64,000 nt of DNA from Armatimonadota bacterium (GCA_018268395.1 JAFDWQ010000009.1:124001-188000); one strand, 5' to 3'; positions 1-8,301 are shown, counted from the first letter of the stretch. Made by a program: numbers and translations. The notes: generated by a model not told the origin, from the sequence alone.

Positions 1-94
1 CCGTTTCGAACAGCAAGGGCAGAACACGTTTCTCGTGACGGAGCCCGCAAACGGCGGCAAGGGCAAGATGGAGTGGAGCAGGGCCGGACTCTGA
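1..94 (+). CDS. C-terminal end of an unidentified protein (partial)
   Basis: An open frame enters from the left edge and ends in TGA at 92-94. It encodes about 30 residues (RFEQQGQNTFLVTEP... ending MEWSRAGL). The composition is protein-like and the stop lies 31 bp before mutM on the same strand, so it is probably the tail of the preceding gene. Too little is visible to assign a family. Confidence 0.5.
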   Translation, partial: RFEQQGQNTFLVTEPANGGKGKMEWSRAGL

Positions 95-125
95 AGACGG
101 TCGTCGTCCGTGTCACCATGGGCCC

Positions 126-983
126 GTGCCGGAACTGCCTGAAGTCGAGACCGTCCGACGGGTGATCGAGCGGGCCCTCTTAGGGAAACGGATCGCCGTT
201 GCCGACGTCGTCCCGGACGAAATCGTGCTGGAGGGTGTGCCCGCGGAAGTCGTCCAGGCCGCGGTCGTCGGTTCGACCGTCAAGCGCGTGGGTCGGCGGG
301 GGAAGTACTGGTGGCTCGAGTTCGACCGGACGCCGTGGCTTTTCGGGCACTTGGGGATGGCGGGTTGGGTCCGGGACGTCACGCCCGCCGGGCACGACCG
401 TCACCGAGTCGAGACCCGTCTGCGGGAACATGGTGCGGCACCTTTGGACGACGAATCGGGCCGACCACGGTTCCTCAAGATCCTCTTGGAATCGGAATCC
501 GGCGACCGCATCGCAATGACGGACGGGCGGCGGCTTTCGCGACTTTGGTTGGCGGATTCGGCCGACGAAGGGGTCAAAGGCCTGGGCCCGGACATGTTGG
601 ACCAACCTTGGTCGGCGGGACCGCTGGCCGACAGGCTCCGTGGACGGTCGGCTCCGATCAAAGCCCTTCTCCTTGACCAGCGGTTGTTCGCCGGCGTCGG
701 CAACTGGATCGCCGACGAAGTGCTCTATCAGGCCAAGATCGCACCCCAACGGCCAGCGGGGAGCCTGTCTCCGAAAGAGTTGAAGACCCTGATCGGGAAG
801 CTCGCCGGCATACTCGAGACTTCGGTGAACGTCGACGCCGACGCGTCCAAGTACCCCTCGGACTGGCTGTTCAACCACAGGTGGGGCGGAGCAAAAGGGG
901 TCGAACACATCCACGGGCGTCCGATCGTCCGAGAGCAAGTGGGCGGTCGCACGACCGCATGGGTCCCTTCCGTTCAGAAGTGA
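126..983 (+). CDS. mutM: Formamidopyrimidine-DNA glycosylase (MutM/Fpg), zinc-less form
   Basis: Bifunctional base-excision repair glycosylase/AP lyase for 8-oxoguanine and other oxidised purines. The protein starts (GTG) with [10 protein letters not shown], giving the catalytic Pro2 and Glu3; the conserved Lys is at about residue 60 ([10 protein letters not shown]). A helix-two-turn-helix region lies around residues 178-205 ([20 protein letters not shown]). At 285 aa it has normal length. The C-terminus keeps the beta-hairpin frame ([20 protein letters not shown], including the DNA-contacting Arg of GGRTT) but has none of the four zinc-finger cysteines of typical bacterial MutM, so it looks like a zinc-less finger. 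The last 10 bp overlap the convergent acetyltransferase gene. There is no clear Shine-Dalgarno; CACCAT lies 6 nt before the GTG. Confidence 0.93.
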   Translation: MPELPEVETVRRVIERALLGKRIAVADVVPDEIVLEGVPAEVVQAAVVGSTVKRVGRRGKYWWLEFDRTPWLFGHLGMAGWVRDVTPAGHDRHRVETRLREHGAAPLDDESGRPRFLKILLESESGDRIAMTDGRRLSRLWLADSADEGVKGLGPDMLDQPWSAGPLADRLRGRSAPIKALLLDQRLFAGVGNWIADEVLYQAKIAPQRPAGSLSPKELKTLIGKLAGILETSVNVDADASKYPSDWLFNHRWGGAKGVEHIHGRPIVREQVGGRTTAWVPSVQK

Positions 984-1588
984 ACACCGATCTCGCGCAG
1001 CAGCATTTGGCCTTGCTCGCCGCACCGCTGAACGACGCCTGCAATCCCCTCCTGAGTCTCGATCTCGTGGAAGAACACGGGCTGACCGTCTCGGCAAGCC
1101 CAACCGACCTGCCGCGCCGGGACGCCCATCATCAACGCGTTGGCCGGAACGTCTTTGGTCACCACGGCCCCGGCCGCGATCAGGCAGCGTTCCCCTAATG
1201 TCACTCCGCAGACGATCGTCGCGTTCGCCCCGATCGACGCGCCGCGCTTCACGGTGGTCGCCAGGTAGTGCTCTGACGTCGCCCGCGGATACTCGCACCT
1301 CGGGATCAAAACGTTCGTGAACACCATGCTCGGCCCACAGAACACATAGTCCTCAAGGACGACGCCCTCATAGAGCGACACGTTGTTCTGGATCTTGCAG
1401 TTGTCGCCGACCACGACGTTGTTCATGACGACGACGTTCTGTCCCAAGACACAGTCTCTTCCGATCTTGGCCTTGGGGAGCACATGGCTGAAGTGCCAGA
1501 TCTTCGTCCCTTCTCCGATCTGAGCCCCGTCGTCAACGAAAGCGGAATCGTGGACGGTGTAACCTCGGTCTTCAGCAGTCGCGCTCAT
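974..1588 (-). CDS. wbpD: Left-handed beta-helix N-acetyltransferase (WbpD/WlbB-like)
   Basis: Hexapeptide-repeat acyltransferase. WbpD/WlbB enzymes N-acetylate UDP-2-acetamido-3-amino-2,3-dideoxy-glucuronate, a late step toward UDP-2,3-diacetamido uronic acids used in surface polysaccharides. Repeats of the [IV]GxxxxI type run from about residue 18 to 150 ([45 protein letters not shown]), with the family's KIWHFSHV and PRCEYPRA segments. At 204 aa it matches the family. The start ATG has a TAGAAT box 6 nt upstream and no ribosome-binding site. The dehydrogenase expected in the same pathway lies 480 bp further on the same strand, with an unrelated gene between them. The sugar specificity is inferred. 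Confidence 0.82.
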   Translation of the reverse strand: MSATAEDRGYTVHDSAFVDDGAQIGEGTKIWHFSHVLPKAKIGRDCVLGQNVVVMNNVVVGDNCKIQNNVSLYEGVVLEDYVFCGPSMVFTNVLIPRCEYPRATSEHYLATTVKRGASIGANATIVCGVTLGERCLIAAGAVVTKDVPANALMMGVPARQVGWACRDGQPVFFHEIETQEGIAGVVQRCGEQGQMLLREIGVHF

Positions 1589-1600
1589 AGCGCGATTCTA
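1589..1600 (-). promoter_or_regulatory. Leaderless-type -10 box of the wbpD-like gene
   Basis: On the minus strand TAGAAT (1595-1600) is followed by 6 nt and then the ATG at 1588. At this spacing transcription would begin at or next to the start codon, and there is no Shine-Dalgarno. Confidence 0.55.
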
Positions 1601-1655
1601 GCTGGACGGCGGCCGGCCCCCGCGGGCCGGTCGTCCAAGAAAACGGGAGAACGGT

Positions 1656-2075
1656 ATGGCGCATCGCCGGAAGACGTGGAAGGAAAAGATGGACAACGGT
1701 CGGGTTCCAGAGGTCGAGACCCTCAAGGCACCTTTCGCAGGCGCACCCGCCGGGGCGCTGATGCTCGTGTCCACGCCCAAAGAGGTCGATACCGCGATCC
1801 GGGCAATACCCAGGGGGACGTCGGTCACGGTCGCCGAATTGCGCCGCTCGCTCGCCCGAAGCCACGGCGCCGCAACGTCATGCCCGACGTCGACGTCGAT
1901 CTTCGTGCGGATCTGTGCCGAGTGCGCGTTGGAAGACCTCGCGTCCGGCGCACGGCTCGAAGAGGTCGCCCCGTTCTGGCGCGTCGTCGACGCGAAGAGC
2001 CCGATCGCGGGGCGCCTCTCCTGCGGGGTCGAGAAGGTCCGCGAACTCCGGACGTCCGAGGGGCTCGAACCTTAG
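1656..2075 (+). CDS. MGMT/alkyltransferase-like (ATL) family protein
   Basis: A 139-aa protein of the small MGMT family whose members begin KTWxEKM...VE and carry an MGMT-like winged-helix DNA-binding fold (PKEVDTAIRAIPRGTSVTVAELRRSLARSHGA). In O6-alkylguanine-DNA alkyltransferases the acceptor Cys sits in PCHR; the equivalent stretch here reads APFWRVVD, so the acceptor cysteine is absent, as in alkyltransferase-like proteins that bind lesions and flag them for excision. Start ATG at 1656 is preceded by GGGAG, a fair ribosome-binding site. The gene lies between two minus-strand sugar genes and overlaps the second by 4 bp tail to tail. The family assignment is good; the role is inferred. Confidence 0.72.
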   Translation: MAHRRKTWKEKMDNGRVPEVETLKAPFAGAPAGALMLVSTPKEVDTAIRAIPRGTSVTVAELRRSLARSHGAATSCPTSTSIFVRICAECALEDLASGARLEEVAPFWRVVDAKSPIAGRLSCGVEKVRELRTSEGLEP

Positions 2076-3043
2076 ACGCCGAGCGCCGACGTGTCTGCGG
2101 AAAGGGTCGCGAACTGGTCGGACGGGAACGCCCTTTCCAAGATCCGGACGACCTCCAGGCCGTTGACCCCGTCGGAAACGGGCCTCTTGCCTTCGGCGCA
2201 ACACTCGAGGAAGTGCTTCATCTCCAGCGTCAGCGGCTGACCTGCCCCTTCGAACACGACCGTCTCACCGTCGTTCCGGTTCGAAAGGTCGGGGTTGATC
2301 CCCTTGTCGTGGAGCGTCACCGTCTGGGTCGTCTCGTCGTAGACCAGCATGCCCTTCTCGCCGATGACGGTCAGACGGCGCTGCATCGTCGGCCACAGCC
2401 AAGACGAATGGATGTTGCCGACCACGCCGTCTTCGAACTGGAGGGTCAAACGGACGTCGTCTTCGATCGTCGGTTGAAGGACGCATTGGGCCGTGGCCGT
2501 CACGTTCTCCGGAGCGGCACCCGCCAGGTGGACGCAGACAGCGACGTCGTGCACCCCGAGGCTCCAGAGCACGTTTTCGACCTTGCGGGCCCGACCCAGG
2601 TTCAAACGGGAGTGGTTGAACGAATGGACTTTGCCGAGCCGGCCCGAAGAGACGTAGTCTTTGATGAACGTGACGGCCGGTTGGTACATCAAGAGGTGCC
2701 CGACCATCAGGATGCGCTCGTTCTCGTTCGCCAGTTCGACGAGCTCTTCCGACTCCCGGACGGACAAGGCGAGGGGCTTTTCGACGAACGTGTGCAGACC
2801 CTCGAGCAAGAACAGCTTGGCCAGCGGATGATGGACAGGGGCGGGCGCCGCGACGCACACCGCGTCGAGCCCGAGCTCGATCAGCTCTTCAGGATCGCCG
2901 ACGACAGGCACGCCGTACTGCTCCCGGACTTCGTGCCTCCGCTCCGCGCTGACGTCCGAAACGCCCGCCAGCGCACCCAGTTCGTGAAGGGTCTTGACGA
3001 TGTTCTTCCCCCACGCTCCTGCTCCGACGACTCCAACGTTCAC
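2072..3043 (-). CDS. Gfo/Idh/MocA-family NAD(P)-dependent sugar dehydrogenase
   Basis: Oxidoreductase with an N-terminal Rossmann fold (VGVVGAGAWGKNIVKTL) and the family's EKP motif (FVEKPLALS, near residue 90) whose Lys helps position the substrate, followed by the alpha/beta substrate domain (DVAVCVHLAG). At 323 aa it has typical length. With the WbpD-like acetyltransferase nearby, a plausible role is oxidation of a UDP-N-acetyl-hexosamine(uronate) at C3, the step before transamination and acetylation; the aminotransferase is not adjacent. Start GTG at 3043, with TAACGT 6 nt upstream and no ribosome-binding site. Confidence 0.85.
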   Translation of the reverse strand: MNVGVVGAGAWGKNIVKTLHELGALAGVSDVSAERRHEVREQYGVPVVGDPEELIELGLDAVCVAAPAPVHHPLAKLFLLEGLHTFVEKPLALSVRESEELVELANENERILMVGHLLMYQPAVTFIKDYVSSGRLGKVHSFNHSRLNLGRARKVENVLWSLGVHDVAVCVHLAGAAPENVTATAQCVLQPTIEDDVRLTLQFEDGVVGNIHSSWLWPTMQRRLTVIGEKGMLVYDETTQTVTLHDKGINPDLSNRNDGETVVFEGAGQPLTLEMKHFLECCAEGKRPVSDGVNGLEVVRILERAFPSDQFATLSADTSALGV

Positions 3044-3055
3044 ACCGTCACGTTA
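3044..3055 (-). promoter_or_regulatory. Leaderless-type -10 box of the sugar dehydrogenase
   Basis: Minus-strand TAACGT (3050-3055), then 6 nt, then GTG at 3043. It forms a divergent pair with the promoter at 3116-3126. Confidence 0.5.
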
Positions 3056-3115
3056 CCCGGTGGCGTCGTGTGGGCCGACGACGAGCCTCATGGTCAAGAC
3101 CCCGATCCTTCGGTC

Positions 3116-3126
3116 TATCATCGGCC
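3116..3126 (+). promoter_or_regulatory. Leaderless-type -10 box of the Tat aminotransferase
   Basis: TATCAT (3116-3121) followed by 5 nt and ATG at 3127. It decides the start: the in-frame ATG at 3070 would lie upstream of this promoter, while the ATG at 3127 opens directly onto a twin-arginine signal. Confidence 0.5.
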
Positions 3127-4395
3127 ATGCTCTCGCGCCGAAAGTTCCTCGCGACGGCGGCCACCGTCGCCTTCGCAGACCACGCCCTCGCCGTCGTCGA
3201 ACGGGCTTCGGAACGGACTTCGGTCGGCGCGGGTACTGCTCAGGACGAGGAGTTCTGGGCCCAGATCCAGCAGGCCTTCACGCTCGACCGCTCGATCGTA
3301 AACTTCAATAACGGCGGTGTCTGCCCGTCGCCGCGCGTCGTCCAGGACGCGATGCGCCGCCAACTGGAATACAGCAACCAGGCCCCCAGCTACACGATGT
3401 GGCGCCACCTCGAACCAGAAATCGAGCACGTCCGAAGACGGTTAGCCCGAACGTTCGGGTGCGACGCCGAAGAAGTCGCGATCACGAGGAACGCGAGCGA
3501 GGCCCTCGAAACGTGCCTCATGGGGTTCGACCTGGAGCCCGGAGACGAAGTCCTGACGACAGATCAGGACTACCCTCGGATGGTGACGACGATCCAAGCC
3601 CGTGAACGCCGCCACGGCATCAAGATGGTGCAGGTTCCTGTTCCCGCCGCGCCGAGGTCGAAGAAGGAAATCGTCGACGCCTTTACGTCCGGATTGACCC
3701 CGAAGACGAAGATGGTCCTCGTCAGCCAGGTCGTGTTCATGACGGGTCAGATCAATCCCGTCCACGACGTCGTCGAGCTGGGGCGGCGCCATGGCGTCCC
3801 GGTCATCGTCGACGGCGCCCATGCTTTTGCCCAGTATCCGTTCACCTGGAAAGAGCTGGGTTGCGACTATTACGGAACGTCGCTCCATAAGTGGCTGATG
3901 GCGCCGGTCGGAACGGGCATGCTCGCCGTCCGAAAGGACAAGATCGAGAAGCTCTGGCCCTTGATGGCAGCGGGCTCGACGCAGGACAAAGACGTCCGCA
4001 AGTTCGAAGAGATCGGGACGCACCCGGCCGCGAACCATAACGCCATCGCTGAAGCCCTGACGTTCCACGAGATGATCGGTGCCGGACGCAAGGCGGACCG
4101 GCTCCGCTATCTTCGCAGCCGATGGACCGACGTCCTCCGGGAGGAGAAGAACGTCGTCTTCCACACGAACCTCGATCCTCAGTTCTCGTGCGGCCTGACG
4201 ACCGTCCAGATCAAAGGCGTCCCGCCTGGCGACCTTGCGGCATGGCTGCTCGAAAAGAAAGGGATCTTTGTGACAGGCATCGGCCATCCCTCCTTCGAAG
4301 GCATCCGTGTGACGCCCAACGTCTACACGACTCTGGACGAGATCGACCGGTTCCGAGAAGCGATGCTCGAGGCCGCCCGCCAAGGGATCGCGTGA
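3127..4395 (+). CDS. Tat-exported class V PLP aminotransferase (isopenicillin-N-epimerase-like)
   Basis: PLP-dependent fold-type I enzyme of aminotransferase class V. The N-terminus MLSRRKFLATAATVAFADHALA is a twin-arginine signal, so the folded, cofactor-loaded enzyme should be exported by Tat; a tatC lies in this window. Catalytic features are VDGAHAFAQ (PLP Asp and His) and the Schiff-base lysine at about residue 255 in TSLHKWLMAP. The family includes isopenicillin N epimerases, cysteine desulfurases and kynureninases; the closest pattern is the epimerase-like group, but the substrate cannot be told. The protein is about 422 aa from the chosen start. Confidence 0.85.
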   Translation: MLSRRKFLATAATVAFADHALAVVERASERTSVGAGTAQDEEFWAQIQQAFTLDRSIVNFNNGGVCPSPRVVQDAMRRQLEYSNQAPSYTMWRHLEPEIEHVRRRLARTFGCDAEEVAITRNASEALETCLMGFDLEPGDEVLTTDQDYPRMVTTIQARERRHGIKMVQVPVPAAPRSKKEIVDAFTSGLTPKTKMVLVSQVVFMTGQINPVHDVVELGRRHGVPVIVDGAHAFAQYPFTWKELGCDYYGTSLHKWLMAPVGTGMLAVRKDKIEKLWPLMAAGSTQDKDVRKFEEIGTHPAANHNAIAEALTFHEMIGAGRKADRLRYLRSRWTDVLREEKNVVFHTNLDPQFSCGLTTVQIKGVPPGDLAAWLLEKKGIFVTGIGHPSFEGIRVTPNVYTTLDEIDRFREAMLEAARQGIA

Positions 4396-4501
4396 AGCCC
4401 GTCAACTAAGGCAAGGCAAGGAAGGGGAGGCGAGAGTTCCAGGGGGCTCCGCTGCCGACCGGGCCCAAGAGGACTGTCCGGAACGGGGAGCGAGGAACGG
4501 G

Positions 4502-4507
4502 TATGAT
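4502..4507 (+). promoter_or_regulatory. Probable -10 box for the arginine operon leader
   Basis: TATGAT lies 10 nt before the ATG of the leader ORF at 4518. An in-frame ATG at 4503 falls inside this box, so the ATG at 4518 is the better start. No convincing -35 is seen. Confidence 0.4.
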
Positions 4508-4517
4508 CGCGGCCTGC

Positions 4518-4619
4518 ATGACCGGCATCGGCCAGAACCCGTTCGAGGTTCAGCTTGGAAACGTCAACTTCCAGGCCGCCGCTGTCACGTCCGTCCGACG
4601 AGGCCGACGACGAATCTAG
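4518..4619 (+). CDS. Candidate arginine leader peptide of the arg operon
   Basis: A 33-codon ORF beginning MTGIGQNPFEV and ending VTSVRRGRRRI then TAG. Five of the six codons at 4596-4613 are arginine, all CGA (CGA CGA GGC CGA CGA CGA). The stop at 4617-4619 shares its last base with a 10-bp inverted repeat that precedes argF. An arginine-rich short ORF directly upstream of an arginine biosynthesis operon is the arrangement used by attenuation leaders, where ribosome stalling on the cognate codons changes folding downstream. This role is inferred from position and codon content. No U-tract follows the hairpin, so classical intrinsic termination is not evident. Confidence 0.45.
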   Translation: MTGIGQNPFEVQLGNVNFQAAAVTSVRRGRRRI

Positions 4620-4683
4620 GGGATTTGCCCTAGGACGCACCCGACCGGACGACGACGTTCCCGACAGGTACCCGCAAATCCCC
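4619..4683 (+). promoter_or_regulatory. Inverted repeat between the Arg-rich leader ORF and argF
   Basis: GGGGATTTGC (4619-4628) and GCAAATCCCC (4674-4683) form a perfect 10-bp stem enclosing about 45 nt. It begins at the leader stop codon, so a ribosome stalled on the CGA run would cover or approach the left arm. It ends 62 bp before the argF start. Without a U-tract it may act through Rho or on argF translation. Confidence 0.4.
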
Positions 4684-4745
4684 CAGAAGCGACCTACCGC
4701 TGACTTTGCCCACCGCCGGGCACCGGACGATTCCTGTCGAACACC

Positions 4746-5726
4746 ATGGTCAAACCCGACTATGCGGCGGTCACCGCCGTTCATCAAAAGCCGCTCTTCG
4801 ACGCGCCCCAGCATGCCGTCAAACCCAAACACGTCCTCTCGTCGACCGATCTGACGGCCGACGAAATCCGCCTCGTCCTGGATACCGCCAAGCTTCAAAA
4901 GGCTCTCCGCTCCAAGGGAGGCGCGACCATCGAGCCTGTCGAGAACAGGCTGCTCGCGATGATCTTCGAGAAGCAGTCGCTTCGCACAAGGGTCTCGTTC
5001 GAAACCGCCGCTTTCGAGCTCGGGGGCCACGGTGTCTATCTGACGAAGAACGACATCGAAATGGGCAAGCGTGAGTCGATCGCCGACACCGCCCGTGTCC
5101 TCTCGAACTGGTGCTCGATGATCGTCGCCCGCCTCTATAAGCAGGAAGACATCGAAGAACTGGCCGCCTGGTCGTCCGTACCCGTGATCAACGCGCTGAC
5201 CGACGCCGAGCACCCCTGCCAGGCCCTCGCCGACTTGCTGACCTTAGAAGAAGTCTTTGGAAGCCAGAAGCTCAAGCTCGTGTGGATCGGAGACGGGAAC
5301 AACGTCGCGAACAGCTTTGCCGTCACCGCTGCCCGACTCGGACACGATGTCGTGGTCTGCACTCCCGCGGGCTACGAGGCCACCGACCACGTTTACGGCT
5401 TCCCGAACGTGACGGCCAGCTACAGCCCGGCAGAAGCCGTCGTCGGAGCACACGCCGTCATCACCGACGTGTGGGTGAGCATGGGACAAGAGGAAGAGAC
5501 CGAGACCCGCATGCGGAGGTTCGCGAAGTTCCAGGTCAACGAAGAGCTCCTAGGTTTGGCGGACCCGTCCGCCGTGTTCCTCCACTGCCTTCCCGCCGTC
5601 CGCGGCCTAGAGGTCACCGACGGTGTCATCGACGGTGACCGATCGGTCGTGTTCCAGCAATCGGACAACCGCCTCCACGCCCAAAAGGCCCTCATGAGCC
5701 TTATCTTCGACGGGGTGCTCGCGTGA
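4746..5726 (+). CDS. argF: Ornithine carbamoyltransferase
   Basis: Transfers the carbamoyl group of carbamoyl phosphate to ornithine, giving citrulline. Visible motifs are the carbamoyl-phosphate loop FEKQSLRTRVSFE, HPCQALADL, the ornithine-side DVWVSMGQEEE loop and the catalytic HCLPA near the C-terminus. At 326 aa it has slightly more than typical length because of an N-terminal extension of about 28 residues before VLSSTDLT; a later start is possible, but no nearby alternative has a better signal. It is the first gene of argF-argG-argH-rocD, and the next gene starts in a GTGA overlap. Confidence 0.93.
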   Translation: MVKPDYAAVTAVHQKPLFDAPQHAVKPKHVLSSTDLTADEIRLVLDTAKLQKALRSKGGATIEPVENRLLAMIFEKQSLRTRVSFETAAFELGGHGVYLTKNDIEMGKRESIADTARVLSNWCSMIVARLYKQEDIEELAAWSSVPVINALTDAEHPCQALADLLTLEEVFGSQKLKLVWIGDGNNVANSFAVTAARLGHDVVVCTPAGYEATDHVYGFPNVTASYSPAEAVVGAHAVITDVWVSMGQEEETETRMRRFAKFQVNEELLGLADPSAVFLHCLPAVRGLEVTDGVIDGDRSVVFQQSDNRLHAQKALMSLIFDGVLA

Positions 5727-6907
5727 AGAAGGCGCTCGTCGTCTATAGTGGCGGCCTCGATACGACCGTCTGTGTCCCGGTCCTCCTGAGCGAGGGGTTC
5801 AGTGACGTCCACACCGTCACCGTCGACGTCGGCCAACCCGCCGAGGACATCGCGCAAGCCGGCGCACGTGCCGCGCAACTCGGAACGACCCACACGGTCG
5901 TCGACGTCAAGAAGGAGTTCGCCGAGGTCTACTGCATGACCGCCGTGGCCATGAACGCGGACTACTTCGGCTACCCGCTGTCGACCGCCATCGCCCGGCC
6001 CCTGATCGCGAAAAAGGCGGCCGAGACCGCGGTCGAATGCGGCCCCTTCGACGCCATCGTCCATGGCTGCACGGGCAAGGGCAACGACCAGTTCCGGATC
6101 GAATTCGGACTCCGCTTGCACGTGCCCCACATCCCGATCAAAGCGCCCGTACGCGAACGCAACTGGACCCGGTCGGAAGAGATCGAATACGCAGAGCAGG
6201 TCGGCGCTCCGATCGGTCAGTCCAAGGACAAGATCTGGAGCATCGACGAGAACCTCTGGGGGCGCTCGATCGAAGGCGGCCTGCTCGAAGACCCGGACAC
6301 GGCGCCGCCCGAGGAGATCTTCCAGTGGACGTCGTCGTTCGACGTGGCCCCCAACGAGCCTCAGACCGTCGAAATCTCCTTCCAACACGGTGTTCCCGTC
6401 GCGATCGACGGCTTGGAACTCAGCCCGCTCGAGATCGTCCAGTTCGCCAACCGGTTGGCGGGCCATCACGGCGTCGGCCGGATCGACATGATGGAAGACC
6501 GCATGATCGGCATGAAAGTCCGCGAGAACTACGAATGCCCCGGCGCCGCCCTGCTCATCCGCGCCCACAAAGAACTGGAGGGCCATATCTCGACGGGCGC
6601 CGAGCGGAAGTTCAAGGCGATGGTCGACCAGCAGTGGGCCGAGCTCGCCTATTGCGGACTTTGGGGCGACCCGTTGTTCGAGGACCTCGTCGCGTTCTCG
6701 CAGAGCGTCCAGAAGCGGGTCAGCGGCTCGGTCAAGGTCAAGCTGTTCAAAGGCGGCATGACCGTGGTCGGAAGGCAGAGCCCGTACGGGCTCTACAACG
6801 AGGCCGTCGCCAGCTTCGATGACGCGACGTTCTCCCAATCGGCCATGGAAGGGATGGTCAAGGCGCACGGACTGTCCAGCCTGATGCACGCGAGGCTCCT
6901 CACATGA
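5723..6907 (+). CDS. argG: Argininosuccinate synthase
   Basis: Joins citrulline and aspartate with ATP cleavage to AMP and PPi. The N-terminus carries the N-type ATP-pyrophosphatase P-loop YSGGLDTTV (residues 8-16), followed by the family segments GCTGKGNDQFRIEFG and PVRERNWTRSEEIEYA. At 394 aa it has full length. The GTG start overlaps the argF stop (GTGA) and the end overlaps argH by 4 bp (ATGA), so translation is very likely coupled. Confidence 0.95.
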   Translation: MKKALVVYSGGLDTTVCVPVLLSEGFSDVHTVTVDVGQPAEDIAQAGARAAQLGTTHTVVDVKKEFAEVYCMTAVAMNADYFGYPLSTAIARPLIAKKAAETAVECGPFDAIVHGCTGKGNDQFRIEFGLRLHVPHIPIKAPVRERNWTRSEEIEYAEQVGAPIGQSKDKIWSIDENLWGRSIEGGLLEDPDTAPPEEIFQWTSSFDVAPNEPQTVEISFQHGVPVAIDGLELSPLEIVQFANRLAGHHGVGRIDMMEDRMIGMKVRENYECPGAALLIRAHKELEGHISTGAERKFKAMVDQQWAELAYCGLWGDPLFEDLVAFSQSVQKRVSGSVKVKLFKGGMTVVGRQSPYGLYNEAVASFDDATFSQSAMEGMVKAHGLSSLMHARLLT

Positions 6908-8301
6908 GCCGCCCCAAGTTGTGGGGCGGAGCCTTCGACACCGCCCCAGACGACTTGGCCTGGTCGTTCGGCCAGAGCCTCGCGACCGACGTGACCTTGT
7001 TCGAGGAGGAGTTCGAGGTTTCGCTCGCCCACGCCGCCATGCTGGCCGAGTGCGGGATCGTCTCCGATGCCGAAGGGCAGACGCTCGTCGGCGGCCTCAA
7101 CACCGTGCGCGCCAGCGTCCTCTCGGGAACGATCACGCTTCCGAAAGGAGCGGAGGACCTGCACGGGGCCGTGGAAGCCCTGCTCGAAGAAGCCGTCGGT
7201 GAGACCGCTAAGCGCCTTCACGCAGGACGGAGCCGCAACGACCAGATCGTCACGATGACCAAGCTCTGGCTCCGGAAACGCTGCCACGAAACCGTCGCCT
7301 CGATCCATGAGGCACAGGGAACGCTCCTCCGCCTGGCGAAGCGCCACCGCTCGGCACTGATGCCCGGCTACACCCACCAACAGCCGGCCCAGCCCGTGAC
7401 GTTGGGATACCTTCTCCTAGCGTACTTCTGGATGCTTCAAAGGGACAAAGTGCGGTTCCTCGCCCTTCAAGACAGTCTCGGACTGTGTCCGATGGGGTCG
7501 TCGGCGCTAGCGGGCACGTCCCTTCCGATCGACCGGACCTCCGTGGCCCTTGAACTCGGTTTCGCCGGGCCCACGCCCAACGCCCTGGACTCGGTCAGCG
7601 ACCGTGACTTTGTCGGCGACGCCCTCCATGCGTGCGCGACGTTGATGCAGCACCTCTCGCGCATCTGTCAGGAGATCGTCCTGTTCTCGACCGCCGAGTT
7701 CGGGTTCTTAACGCTCGACGACGCGTTCTCGACGGGCAGCAGCATCATGCCTCAAAAGCGAAATCCGGACTTTGCGGAGTTGGTCCGGGGAAGGACGGGG
7801 CGCGTGATCGGGCACTGGACGGCGTTCATGTGCACGATGAAGGCATTGCCCTTGGGTTACAACCGGGACCAACAGGAGGACAAGCCGCCCCTCTTCGATG
7901 CGGTCAAGACGAGCCTGGACTCGTTGGAACTGACGGCGTCCATGCTCAAGACGGCGGACTTCCATACCGACCGCATGGCGGAAGCCGCGGAAAACGGCCA
8001 CCCGTCCGCCACGCTCGTGGCCGAACGGCTCGTCGCGCTAGGCGTCCCCTTCCGGGAGGCCCACGAGACGGTCGGAGGATGGGTCAAGTCGTGCCGGGCC
8101 TCCGGTCGAGCGATCACCGCCGACTCGAAAGGCGTCGATCCCCGACTGGCAGAAGCCTTGTCCGGCGTGTCCACCGTTGCGGCCGTCGATTCCCGGGACA
8201 GCCACGGAGGGACGTCTCCTCAGGCCATCGACGAACAGTTCTCCGCCGCACAAGCGGCCCTTGACCTTCACCACTTGGTGTCCGAACCGAACAGACCATG
8301 A
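6904..8301 (+). CDS. argH: Argininosuccinate lyase
   Basis: Splits argininosuccinate into arginine and fumarate; member of the fumarase/aspartase superfamily. It begins KLWGGAFDTAPDD, carries the HAGRSRNDQ substrate segment, the catalytic-His region GYTHQQPAQP and the superfamily signature GSSIMPQKRNPD (about residue 280). At 465 aa it has full length. Both ends overlap its neighbours by 4 bp (ATGA), fixing it in the operon. Confidence 0.95.
   Translation: MSRPKLWGGAFDTAPDDLAWSFGQSLATDVTLFEEEFEVSLAHAAMLAECGIVSDAEGQTLVGGLNTVRASVLSGTITLPKGAEDLHGAVEALLEEAVGETAKRLHAGRSRNDQIVTMTKLWLRKRCHETVASIHEAQGTLLRLAKRHRSALMPGYTHQQPAQPVTLGYLLLAYFWMLQRDKVRFLALQDSLGLCPMGSSALAGTSLPIDRTSVALELGFAGPTPNALDSVSDRDFVGDALHACATLMQHLSRICQEIVLFSTAEFGFLTLDDAFSTGSSIMPQKRNPDFAELVRGRTGRVIGHWTAFMCTMKALPLGYNRDQQEDKPPLFDAVKTSLDSLELTASMLKTADFHTDRMAEAAENGHPSATLVAERLVALGVPFREAHETVGGWVKSCRASGRAITADSKGVDPRLAEALSGVSTVAAVDSRDSHGGTSPQAIDEQFSAAQAALDLHHLVSEPNRP

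Noticed and set aside
180-1298. Long minus-strand open frame (372 codons) over mutM
   Set aside because: It covers two well-supported genes and is Arg/Gly-rich; a GC-rich shadow frame.
1484-3301. 605-codon plus-strand open frame
   Set aside because: It runs antisense to the wbpD-like and dehydrogenase genes, with typical shadow composition; both minus-strand genes have clear family motifs.
5420-6889. 489-codon minus-strand open frame opposite argF/argG
   Set aside because: Antisense shadow of two highly conserved enzymes; no recognisable domain.
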